Source: Ostrinia nubilalis (lineage: Eukaryota > Arthropoda > Insecta > Lepidoptera > Crambidae). From it: DNA of 64,000 nucleotides. Positions within the stretch are counted from its first letter, which is position 1, and each line of letters opens with the position of its first letter. The position numbers and the translations under genes are program-made. Below are positions 1 to 9,916 of the stretch, piece after piece. The notes beneath the pieces are model-generated. The model made no database searches. It was given only the letters and a program-made list of their open reading frames with translations, and had not been told where the DNA came from. Location: NCBI RefSeq assembly GCF_963855985.1, contig NC_087092.1, positions 10,416,001 through 10,480,000 of the forward strand, read 5' to 3'.

Positions 1-857
1 CTAAGAAAGAAATATCTTAGTGTGAAATGTAGACCCTAGTAGAAGTCTGACTCCCACGCGTAAGCTGAAAAGCATAGTTAATTTTTAAATTTAAATATAA
101 AATACTACGATACCTAACTTTTATAGAGGTCGGTAGTAAAATTTTAACTCAAATCTATTAACATCCATCGAAGAGCTAAAAGCCAACACTGAATATTGAA
201 TAGGGACATTACCGGATATTAAAAAGAAAAGGGTACCCTTTTCCAAAGCCGTTACGGCCCTTTTATCTATTCAGACTCTATCTTAATATAATTTAACACA
301 GTCATGATGTTATTAAAAACGTTTTAGATACTTACTTTTCTTTATTGTTTGCAAATGAACTTGTTTAAGACTTGCGGACTTAAAAGGATCTTCATGCCGA
401 TAACTTCTACCTTGTTCTATTAATATTTCTTTGCTTGCTACTGTATTCTCATTTCAATTGAGTTCTTATGAAAGCTTGTGGCTCAAAATAACGACCTTTA
501 AAGAATATTAATCTTCATTTTAGTTTCCATTTTGGTATTCAGATAGGTGTTTGCGGAAGAGTAAAATATTGCTGCAGGAAATAGATTTTGATGTCAAATT
601 CCCTAGAAAATTGTTTGGTAAAATCTTTTTAAAAAACTGGTTTAATAAAATATTCCTTTACCCTTAGATCGCTTTCTAAAGTACAATAAAGTATTGTTCA
701 CCAATGGCATGTGACACCATTTGCAATTAGTAAGTAAGTATTAGAACATGTAATTTACTGGTAATACCTACTTATTTTAGCTTTTAAAATGAGTTTAATA
801 TATTACAATTTGCCTTTAAAATTAAATGCTACAGTTTTCAAATGTAACTTAGGCAGA
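1..857. other. AT-rich DNA, nothing recognised
   Basis: I see no long reading frame, splice-site pair, inverted repeat or known repeat here. It looks like ordinary intergenic DNA. Confidence 0.5.
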
Positions 858-1464
858 TAGGAGACCGGGGATGGTTGCCTATAGGGGTAGGTAGACTAAC
901 CGCCAAAAACTCGCCAACGGTTTGAGTATTGCATCATCCCAGGGCAGCCGCGCATCACTTTCCGCCCCCCGCTCAGTCGTCGGTAGCGCCTCGTCGCCAG
1001 CACACGCCGTTTTCGAGTAGTGACCCGTGATTTGTTTTCATATCATGTAAGTAATATTTTCGTGTTGCATATTTTTTGATTTGGTACCTACACATTTTAT
1101 GTTAACCGTTTGCCTATTAGTCAGAGTGTTTTATGAGTCCATATGGATATTATTTCTTGTGTTATTTCTTTATTAGGTGGCAGTGTGTAGGTTATCCATG
1201 CCATCGAAACTTAAAATGTCGTTTGGGGTTGGTAGACTAATTTCTTTCGGGGCTGGTTGAATCAACCAACCCCAATAACATTTTGAGTTAAAATATCTTT
1301 AAAATTATCTATTTATTCGATTCTTAATACATACATTCTTTTTATTGCTACAGCACGATGAGGATAATAAACGAACGACTGAACGATGAAGAAATAAGAC
1401 CCTTTCCTAAAGCGGCGCCACGTTTAGATAATAGAAGAAATACTCGGAAACGTAAAAAACTATA

Positions 1465-1813
1465 CAGGGTGTCACAGAATGGAGGTAGCTTTACTAATGT
1501 ACTATCCCAAAAAATATGAAAAAAAAATTTGAGTTCGGATTTTTTTTAAAATATAGTGCTCTAAACTCGAAATCTAGTCATTATTTTCAAAAGTTTGTTT
1601 ACAATTAAACGAAGCGATCATGTACAATTAATATTAGTAACAAAAAAGTACAAATAAACTCCAAACGCAGCAATTATAGCCAGATACTTAGGCAAAGCTG
1701 ATTTTTTTTCACTTAAAAAAAAATTGTGTCCTTTGCGCTATATTTTTTTAGGGATAGTACATTAGTAGAGCTACCTCCCCTATCAGTTTGATTCAGCCAT
1801 CTGGGACACCCTG
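1465..1813. mobile_element. Tc1/mariner-type MITE, CAGGGTGTC termini, TA flanks
   Basis: CAGGGTGTC at the left is mirrored by GACACCCTG at the right, with TA on each side. The inverted repeat runs inward over several tens of bases (GGAGGTAGCTTTACTAATGT on the left and its complement near 1765). The interior is A- and T-rich with no coding potential. It sits inside the element at 860-2262 and so inserted later. Confidence 0.7.
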
Positions 1814-2041
1814 TATACAAAGATTGATATGTGATTTAAAATGAGACTGAAGAAGATTTTAGTTTAAAAAGTTTAAATACTAAGAGTTGATAGTTTTTTT
1901 AAAGACTTATTAAAAATGTCTGTACTTGATTATAATTGTTTTTGAATAAAGAGTTCAATTAAATTGAAATAGTGTTTTATTACTTGACTCTTCTCATAAT
2001 TCCTTGCTTATTGATACGTAGGTCTACTTACCCCGGGCATA

Positions 2042-2078
2042 TAGTCAATCTACCCCGGAACCGGGGTAGATTGACTAA
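2042..2078. repeat. Perfect 17-bp inverted repeat
   Basis: TAGTCAATCTACCCCGG is followed after two bases by its exact complement. It lies subterminally in the 860-2262 element and contains the same CCCCGG/CCGGGG words as the element's tips, so it may be a transposase-binding or fold-back site. Confidence 0.7.
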
Positions 2079-2262
2079 GAGTAGATGTTCTATAAAATGC
2101 ATTTAAATATGATGAAGATATTTAACAATGAACTATGTTTTGTTGTTTTTTATTAGTTTAATAGTTCTTCTATCCATTAATGCGATTTATTTGTCTGTAT
2201 GCATGAAAACACAAAAACTATGTATGATTTAGTAAAAAATTAGTCAACTATCCCCGGTCTCC

Positions 2263-4796
2263 ACTTAATTCCAAAAGTGATCAAAGTTTATGAAGCAATT
2301 AATTGTAAGATTAAACTGTCAAATAATTTAAAATTCAATCATCACTTTGAGTTTGTATTGAATTTTGAGCATCATTTTCTACTACGATCTTGTGTCAAAT
2401 GCGTGTTTAATAATGCTGCTACGGATAGGCTATAGAGTATTGCTTATTATATCTTAAAATAAAATACCATCTGGAAATATAATAGCTCTATATTTTGGTA
2501 CCCAAACAAGCGAAATTGAAAATATTCGCTAATTTACTAAGACATTTTATTTCGCGAGGTAAAAGCAGCTGAAAATAGCTGAAGGGTAATGTGAAAGTGT
2601 TTAATTTCAATTAAGATCGTGTAATTGCACTATGGCTTCGTAAACAGATGTCTGCAACAATTTTCTCAGCTAACTGGGAGAAGCAGGATTTATGTTATCT
2701 GCCTTACTCAGATCTGTATGGCTATGTGATTGAATTGTTACACACAACTCAACTACAACACTCAACTGGTTTTAATAATTTTAGTATATTTAATTATGAA
2801 AATGTATGTAGATATTATCTAATAACGAATTTTATTCACCATCATCATCATTATCAGGTCATTTAATCACCACACAAACTGAAACTACACGCTGGCCAGT
2901 CGGGTTGTGGACTGATTTTCGCGTAATAGTCCTTTAGACGCCTTTTACGACAATCACAGGAAGAGTAGGCGTGGTCCTATTCAACTCTGCTGGAATCACA
3001 CAGTCACGAATGGAAATAATCTTGTTTTTGAAGTAAAAATGCTTAGAAATTGTTTCCATTGAGGCATGAAAAGCTTTGTCCATCAAAGTACTTATCCGTG
3101 TTGTTGTTGCCAAAGAAAGCTATCATATATTTTTTCAAGTCTCAAAAAGTACTTGTGGCTTCTTTATTCGTATCCAAAAATAAACTAAGCATTTTCAGAA
3201 GTCTTACTATAGAGTTATTTTATTTATTGGGTCAATAAAACTTTCAGCTGAGATTTTTAAACGGCCAAGAAAATCTGTAATATTTTTTTCAAACAGACTT
3301 GCTACTCTTTATTGCTGTAAGTATACAAATGTGTTAGATAATGTATTACCTATTGTATTAACTTCACACTATTGTTTTAAGTTGTAAGGCAACTTGTCAC
3401 GCAAATTGCTGTCATCATTCCATTAAAGTACTTTTAGCTTATTATGTAAAATTAATTATCTTAGGTACACACACAATTACTTCTGCTATACACAGATTAA
3501 AATGTATTCAACTTTACATTTTTGACTATACGTGCACAAGTTCAGTGCACTAGAGTTACCTATGCATCCGTAAGTAAGTAGGTACAAAGCCCGACTACTT
3601 ATTTTATAGCTACTTTTATTACTAAAATAGTTATCTAAAAGTCACTGCGTTTAGGAGCTGAATTCCTAACATAGCTGCTGAAAAGCAGCGAATTTTTGTG
3701 AGCTTAAAGCTCGGTATTTATGGTATTAAACCGGCAAACTAACCTCAGAGGACTACAGTGTACGCTATAGCCATCCGGGAAATATATGACACTTTAAAGT
3801 AATGCATTTTTGTGGTTATCGCAACAAAAAGGAAATACATAGCTGTAATGTATGAAAGCTTTGCAGAAAGCTCATAACATTAAAAATTAAATGATCTTTG
3901 TAAATCTCCCAGTGGAATTTTGTATTGCTATTTCAATTTGTAGACTTTGTTTTGTTATTCAAAGCAATTAGCTGTGTATTCTACAGATAGAGTCAAAAAA
4001 ATAATAGGTAAATATATTTGTTGTTGATCGCTTTCAAGTTTCATTTTGCTATCGGAATATAAGTACGAGTATCAATTAACATCTTAATACACAAAATACG
4101 GACAAGGTGAAATTAATACGATGTAATTTACTTTCATATTACATTACGTCGACTAATTACTAATATTCTTCGCAAAGATCATTTTTGTGACATCATGTAA
4201 CAAAATCCCGTAGCATAAATGTTAAAAGTGGCCAAGTATGGCAAAAATAAAAAATATAACTGCATAAAATAATTCAGGTGTAAATACATTTCAAGAGCCA
4301 GTTTGACGTTTATTGAATTGGAATTATTTCTCAGTTGATTTTTCAATTAAGTAAAATGGAAATAATCGATTTTACATGTCACCTAAGTAATTATTGTTAA
4401 AAGTTATGAATATAAAAATATAATCATCTACCTTTTCATAGCAAAACGTCTAGCTAGCCTACTATTTTATGTGTAAAAATACACTATTTGGGCGCGAATT
4501 TGGCTTGTCACACTGCCGTGTACCTAGTAGTTATCACGTGACCCTTAATTATTGTCTGGGGCGACTTTCCTAACATTGTTAACGGCCGACACATATGTAC
4601 GTTCCTCTAGTTACTTTATGAGCCCGCCTTTTACTTGTTCTCTCTTTTAGTGATGATGTAACATACAACAATACCTATGTACTACGAGAGACTAAGAACT
4701 GTAATGGTCGTAAAGAACTAAATACTTACGTTATTACTCATGAATTACTTACACTATCTTTTTGGAGCCTCTTTAGATCCAACACAAGAAGTGTTG
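2263..4796. other. Intergenic DNA without recognised genes
   Basis: Only short chance frames occur (for example one of 72 codons at 2648 that ends in a His run from a CAT repeat). No paired splice sites or clear repeat boundaries were found. Confidence 0.45.
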
Positions 4797-4798
4797 AT

Positions 4799-5332
4799 TT
4801 TTACCCGACTACGGCAAAGCAAAAGGAGGGTTATGATTTTGACAGGCTATGTATGTATGTATGTATGTATGTATGTATGTTCATGTGTTCCCTCGTAACT
4901 TCTAAACTACTTATCAGAATTCGACAAATGACATATCATTAGAAGCGTCTAAATTGTCCGCTGGTTATAGGCTATATGGGGTTTCACAAAATCTAATGTG
5001 GCGCCCTCTAGCAGACAAAACATACAGAGTAAAAAAAATAAAGTTAAGATAAATATGCCGTGTTTAGTAGGTATCATTTGAAAGCGCTTTACTTGTACAT
5101 TTTGAATATATATATATTACTAGCATTTGCTTGTGACTTTACCTGTATTCATGGGCTGATTGCATATAATTCACATCTTTTCGTTCATAGCTTCTTTACT
5201 ACTTATTAGTTCATTAATTTAACTTTTTTTAATATTATGCGCCACAAATACACTTTAACACCAAAATAGTACAAATAATAAAAAGTAAAAAAACTAAAAC
5301 CCAACTACGACAAAAAACGACGCTGAAAAAGT
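4799..5332. repeat. Dispersed repeat with a GTAT microsatellite
   Basis: The segment opens with TTACCCGACTACGGCAAAGC and has a tetranucleotide array (TATG repeats, 4848-4880). The word CCRACTACGRCAAA recurs near 5300 and, inverted, near 5541, which suggests one repeat family with a rearranged right end. It is probably a degenerate non-autonomous element; its class is uncertain. Confidence 0.4.
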
Positions 5333-5574
5333 ATAAAACAAGATTTTCAGAATACTGAACTGAACAAACTTGCTAATGTAGTTGCATAGTAATTTGCATG
5401 TTTGGAAAGGCATAGTCACACGTTGTCAAAGTGCTAGGGTAGGTAGGTATATGTAACGTGTGACTACGCCTTTCCAAACATGCAAATTACTATGCAACTA
5501 CATTAGCAAGTTTGTTTTATACTTTTTCAGCGTCGTTTTTTGTCGTAGTTGGGTTTTAGTTTTTTACGAGATGT
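5289..5574. repeat. Foldback inverted repeat, about 110-bp arms
   Basis: The left arm (about 5289-5432) and right arm (about 5455-5574) are near-perfect inverted copies around a short centre with TAGGTAGGTAGGTAT. The left arm carries about 24 extra bases (near 5340-5365) missing from the right arm. It may be the inverted, duplicated end of the 4799-5332 repeat. Confidence 0.65.
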
Positions 5575-5612
5575 TTTTAACGATTTTAGCCCAAATTATA
5601 TTATTATTAATA

Positions 5613-6072
5613 ACTAGCGGCCGCCCGCGACTTCGCACGCGTGGATCCCGTTTTACCCCCTTCATCTATCTTACGCGGTTTAGATTTTTTCATACAAATG
5701 TTTTTTTCCGCTAACTCCCGTTCCCTTGGGAATTTTGCAATATCCTATTGACGCTAAGCTTTAAGTTTACTAAGGTGCCTACATGCCAAATTTCAAGTGT
5801 CTAACTTAAGCGGTTTAGATTTTTCATACAAAAGGATTTTCCCGCTAATTCCTGTTTCTGTGGGAATTCCTAAGTATACTATAACCTGCCCAGCTACTCT
5901 AAGATGCGCGCCGCGATAAGCGGTTATCACGCCATTTTATCGATTTTGTCCATACATTTTGACGTCGATAAAAGTTATCACGGCGCGCATCTTAGGCCTA
6001 CTGGAGTATGAAGAATAATTGTACCAAGTTTCGTTAAAATCCGTCGAGTAGTTTTTGTTTCTATACGGAACA

Positions 6073-6107
<35 letters not shown>

Positions 6108-6230
6108 AAAAATTTTACTGATTGCATTTTTGGCATCAGTATCGATCACTAATCACCCCCTGATAGTTATTTTGAAAATATATTTCATGTACAGAATTGA
6201 CCTCTCTACAGATTTATTATAAGTATAGAT
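5613..6230 (+). repeat. RTE-like 3' tail repeat, copy 1
   Basis: It begins ACTAGCGGCCGCCCGCGACT, has a unit of about 132 bp that starts at 5679 and again, partly, at 5811, a run of GACA repeats at 6071-6107, and ends TTATTATAAGTATAGAT. A longer copy lies at 36776-37432. The TAGCNNCCGCCCGCG head, GACA run and ATTATAAGTATAGAT end are typical of abundant lepidopteran LINE-tail or SINE-like repeats. This copy is interrupted by a small palindromic element at 5899-5995. Confidence 0.65.
5899..5995. mobile_element. 97-bp MITE with CTAAGATGCGCGCCG termini
   Basis: CTAAGATGCGCGCCG at the left is mirrored by CGGCGCGCATCTTAG at the right. The sister repeat at 36776 lacks the whole block: its CCCAG is followed directly by GAGTATG. 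CTACT stands directly left of the insert and again two bases right of it, a possible 5-bp target duplication. Confidence 0.65.
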
Positions 6231-6271
6231 GTGTTAGATTAGTCTCTTGATAAGTTTTTCTAAAACTCTTA

Positions 6272-6382
6272 GGCTGAGTTGCACCTCTTATCATTGACCG
6301 TCACTTTAACGATAACCGGTGTTTTTGTATAGAGTTTGTCAGATTATTGACGTATGAAATCAAAGTAAGGTGCAACCCAGCC
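6272..6382. mobile_element. Short MITE, GGCTGAGTTGCACC termini
   Basis: GGCTGAGTTGCACCT at the left and AGGTGCAACCCAGCC at the right form an inverted pair of about 15 bp. The left flank is TTA and the right flank TTT. GG-start ends next to a TWA-like target would fit the PIF/Harbinger group, but this is weak evidence. No coding capacity. Confidence 0.65.
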
Positions 6383-6384
6383 TT

Positions 6385-7680
6385 TAATGACATTTAGGTA
6401 AAGTTATTTAACCGTATTTACTTTTGCACTGAGTTATCAAGCTGTCGAATATCTCACTATCGCTTCCCTAATTTCTAGTTTTGATAACTCATACATAGCA
6501 AAGTAAGACCTTCTTTCCCAAAGGTCATGTGACGTTCTTTGATTTTACACTGCTTTTGTAATCATGCCTAGTTTACTCTCGTGCGATTTGAATATCAAAG
6601 CCCCTCAAAGTTATGAAACTGACAGACAAACGGGCGAAGGGCGCGATGAAACTGTAATTAGAACTCAGGATTGCTACAATTATTAAGTACATCTCTGGAA
6701 TATAAATAGGTTTTCGGGGCTTAAAAAGTTAAATGGAGTTTTTGAAAAATATACCACAGAGACACACAGTATAAAGTTTGAAATAAATCCTTTGATTTAT
6801 AACAGCACGTGCTAGATATTAATGTTGCAGTCATAACTCCAGTTAAAACTAGGGTTGGCTGAGTTTTATGTGTATAGTTTTGGCGATACAAAAAATATAT
6901 TATTATGGACCACAAAATGACGAATACGCTCAAGCTATCAAATAAGTGGTGGTTATATTTCTGTTTTGTTTAAGAGCTGTCGACTGTTAGTTTACAAATG
7001 AAGGATTTTTAACCAACTATTTGAACCAGTAAAAGTGTTGACTAACATTTAAGTGTTATAAAATCTAAAGTACATTAAACAACAGACAAGAGAAAATTTG
7101 ATGGGAGCTTTTAAAATTCCGGAATGACGCAAATACGGGTGCCAAATAGAATTTGACGGTAAACACTTTTATTTTTATCGCGAAGGAAATTCTATTGCTT
7201 TCTGTATTACAAAAGGGTAATTGTGAAAATTTTTACATTGAAATGAAAAATAGTTCATTTAAATTAAATCAATAATATCCTATGGTTATAGAATGAGATT
7301 GAAGAGATGTTATCAAAGAGTACTTATGGGAAGGAACCTACTCTTAGGTTACAAATATTTTTCTCATCTATTGCGCGCTCATCTATTGTGCTGTGTACAC
7401 ACGTGTGACGTAAGAGAATAACCGTCCCACGACCATGACGTGTCAAGATCCACGCTTAGTATCTATCGGCGGAAGGCGGACCAGTCCTTGAATCTATTAT
7501 AAGATTTTATTAAAATTATGAAAACAATACACTGTTCCACTTTTAAAATTCCTCGTCCCGCACACGCATTTTACGCTGTAATGCCAACGCCTTTTCAATC
7601 TCAATTAATCAAACAGGCGTCGCTCGGACAGCACAAATGTTAAATCACGGTCACTTTCTGATCGGTTGTCATTTGTTACA
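6385..7680. other. Upstream flank of the receptor gene
   Basis: No reading frame or repeat is recognised. The last bases run GTCATTTGTTACAG before 7682 and look like a 3' splice site, so the promoter and first non-coding exon may lie further upstream. I could not pick a TATA box or initiator with confidence. Confidence 0.4.
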
Positions 7681-7681
7681 G

Positions 7682-7780
7682 ATTGTGACGGCCACGTGAC
7701 GATGGCTTGACGTCGGGATGATGTTGACCCCGCTCCAGCGCCGATGACAACGCTCAGCACAGCGAGCGTGGACCGCGAGC
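7682..7780 (+). promoter_or_regulatory. Probable 5' UTR with upstream ORFs
   Basis: A possible splice acceptor (TTGTTACAG) ends at 7681. Three upstream starts precede the receptor ATG: ATG-GCT-TGA at 7702-7710; ATG at 7718, in the receptor frame but stopped at 7745-7747 after nine codons; and ATG at 7744, which opens a 151-codon frame overlapping the receptor start in another phase. Such uORFs usually lower translation. The acceptor is inferred from sequence only. Confidence 0.45.
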
Positions 7781-8542
7781 ATGGCGAACGCGACCGACGC
7801 GTACTGCGTGCCCGGAGCCACGGACTTCAACAAGGCCTACAGCCGCCTGCACGGATACATAGCCCTCGTCATCTGCATCGTCGGCTCTGCCACCAACTCC
7901 ATAAACATAGCAGTGCTCAGCCGGCGCGAGATGACCAGCTCTACCAACTCCATACTCACGGGACTGGCAGTCGCCGACCTTCTCGTCATGCTCGAATATA
8001 TACCTTACGCTCTCCACATGAATATCAAAATCGGACCTCAAGTCAACAAAAACACTTACGCGTGGGCAATCTTCGTTTACTTCCATTCCATATTCAGTCA
8101 AACGTTTCACACGATCTCGATCTGGCTGGCCGTCACGTTAGCGGTGTGGCGGTACGTGGCCATCGCATATCCGCAGAGAAACAGAACTTGGTGCAATAAA
8201 AAGAATACGACTTTAGCGATTGTGAGTGCGTATGTGATATGCCCGTTTTTGTGTCTTCCTTTTTATTTCGCGATGACTATAGTGCCGAGTGAAGTGACGC
8301 CGCTGAATAATTCGGAATTCGCGGAGGACCTATCGCTGCCGCATAATCGGACCGTATACGTGCTAGAAATGTCTAAGAACGTGGAGCTGGTTACGGCAAT
8401 TATGTGGATATACAGTGTTATATTAAAACTAGTCCCGAGCATAGCTCTATCTATATTAAGTACGTGTTTAATATCAAAATTAACGACGACGGAGAGGAAG
8501 AGGCAGAAGTTGCTAAAGCGTTCAACAGTTGGGCCGAATGAG
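7781..8542 (+). CDS. Neuropeptide GPCR (myosuppressin-receptor-like), exon 1
   Basis: Codons 1-254 of a class A receptor in the plasma membrane that should couple an FMRFamide-like or myosuppressin peptide to a G protein. ATG at 7781 has a good context (A at -3, G at +4). TM1 is about residues 26-46 with N39; TM2 about 55-78 with LAVADLL (D66); TM3 about 96-122, followed by WRY (123-125) where most class A receptors have DRY; TM4 about 143-167; TM5 about 203-231 with P219. The stretch LAVADLLVMLEYIPY and the TM3 stretch HTISIWLAVTLAVWRYVA are the hallmarks that point to the insect DMSR clade. Possible N-glycosylation sites are N3, N177 and N189. No Cys is present at the start of TM3 or in the second extracellular loop, so the usual disulfide is missing. 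The exon ends GAG|GTGAGT, phase 0. The exact orthologue is not certain. Confidence 0.9.
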
Positions 8543-8874
8543 GTGAGTATTTTTGGTCTGTTTTATGTAGAAAGTAAAGAAGCGGGAATTTTATAAAGAA
8601 TTTGCGGGTTCCAGAATTTTTTCAATAAAGAATAATAACACGGTCTTACGGTTGAATACACGCCGCACCGTTTCTATCTCTTTGGCAACAAGTTTCCATT
8701 CTCAAAGTTTGAGACCGTGTTTGAGTTTTGAACATTATTACCGAGAAGAACAAACGCTGCCGATTTTAATAAAATTATCGGTAATAAAATAACAGAAAAA
8801 ATCTTAAGTAATTAAAAATAGACGGTTAGGTATTCCGCTGAACATAGATATTAATTTATAAAACTTTTCATTTA
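8543..8874 (+). other. Start of receptor intron 1
   Basis: The intron opens with GTGAGT at 8543. Nothing else is recognised before the transposon at 8875. Translation runs into the intron for 18 codons before a stop, which shows nothing about function. Confidence 0.6.
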
Positions 8875-9914
8875 GGGGAGACTGGGGCTGGTTTTAACAG
8901 GGGTAAATAAGTACTAACAGCGTAATTACATAGAACCTATTCGACTTACCACGCTAATTCCAACGCACTTTGTGCCTACGAATAAGCGCGAACGTGTCTC
9001 GACCTGTCAGTTGCTGGCCAAGCGTCACGGGAGCAGGTTGCGTCAGACGCCTCAAATTTCACAGGAAAATGAACTTTTTTACGTGTTTAATTTTTTGCAT
9101 TACTCTTTAAATATGTATCGTAGAAAATTGGCTTTGGTATTGCATAAATCCGAATTTATTGTATTTTTCATTAATTTCAAAGTTTTAATCGAAAATATAA
9201 CCGGTAAAAGAAAAACAATAATTTTGTGCAAAATGAGGTCGTGGGGTTGGTTTTAACAAAATGCACGGGGTAGGTTCTAACGCGTTAATATTTGCCCCGA
9301 ACATTGAGTAAGACTGACTTTTATAACCAAAGTTGTATGTTGATTTATTAGAGGAGTATTTTTTTTGTTATTTTATTTAATAAAGATAGATTTAGTAAGT
9401 TTTAAGTTTATTACACATGTTTAAACGGTAAGGAGCCGAATTCCAATGATCATTTGATGATCAAAAATTATTTTTTGTTCTTTGATTTGAGTAATGCTGA
9501 TTGAGTGAGTCAGTTTATTTAACTAATAAAATTTAAGTTTTCTGTTTATTTTATGAACGGTAAGGAACCGCATTTTATTTTATTATTGTTTCTAATAAAC
9601 ATTGATTATTATTTTGTTGTTTATCTTAGCCAAAATCCCATTCCCAACTATAAATCATTTCTTACCCCCGCTGTTAAAACTTTCCCCAGCGATGTTAAAA
9701 CCAACCCCAAACCGGGGGTAAGATCTAACAAGTGACTTGTTTGGCAAAACTCGATTTTTCTCAGATATGGTAATTATTATATACATTTTGTTGTACTTTA
9801 CGTAAAGCTCATTAAATTTGACATCACGTACCAAAAAACCATGTTTTTTGCTAAAGCAGTTTAGAAAATATTACGCTCAAATCAAAATTTGTTAGGACCA
9901 GCCCCAGTCTCCCC
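8875..9914. mobile_element. TA-flanked transposon, GGGGAGACTGG termini, copy 1
   Basis: Ends are GGGGAGACTGGGGCTGGTT and its complement at 9896-9914, with TA at 8873-8874 and 9915-9916. At 1040 bp it is an apparently complete non-autonomous element. An inverted, otherwise very similar copy lies at 17460-18761. GGGG-NTGGTTNTAAC words occur at both tips and again inside (around 9240, 9265 and 9690), like repeated transposase-binding sites. The longest frame, 94 codons from 8972, is not recognisable protein. The superfamily is unclear: the TA duplication allows Tc1/mariner and a few others. Confidence 0.8.
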
Positions 9915-9916
9915 TA

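Larger units (their letters stand above)
860..2262. mobile_element. DNA transposon (non-autonomous), GGAGACCGGGG termini
   Basis: The ends are an inverted repeat: GGAGACCGGGGATGGTTG at the left and its near-complement at the right (GGTCTCC at 2256-2262). TA precedes the left end; the right flank reads AC, so the target duplication is decayed or my boundary is off by a few bases. Without the 349-bp MITE nested in it, the element is about 1.05 kb, almost the length of the GGGGAGACTGG elements at 8875 and 17460. All three also repeat GGGGTTGGT or GGGGCTGGT words internally, so they look like sister families. The GC-rich patch at 935-1030 belongs to this element and is not evidence for a host promoter. 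No transposase frame is visible. Confidence 0.6.

Noticed and set aside
7744..8199. A 151-codon frame overlapping receptor exon 1
   Set aside because: It is a shadow of the receptor in GC-rich DNA with low-complexity Arg/His-rich translation. Kept only as a possible overlapping uORF.
8972..9256. A 94-codon frame shared with 18383-18670
   Set aside because: It occurs in both copies only because both are the same non-autonomous transposon. No recognisable protein; ends in the repeated GTGGGGTTGGTT word.
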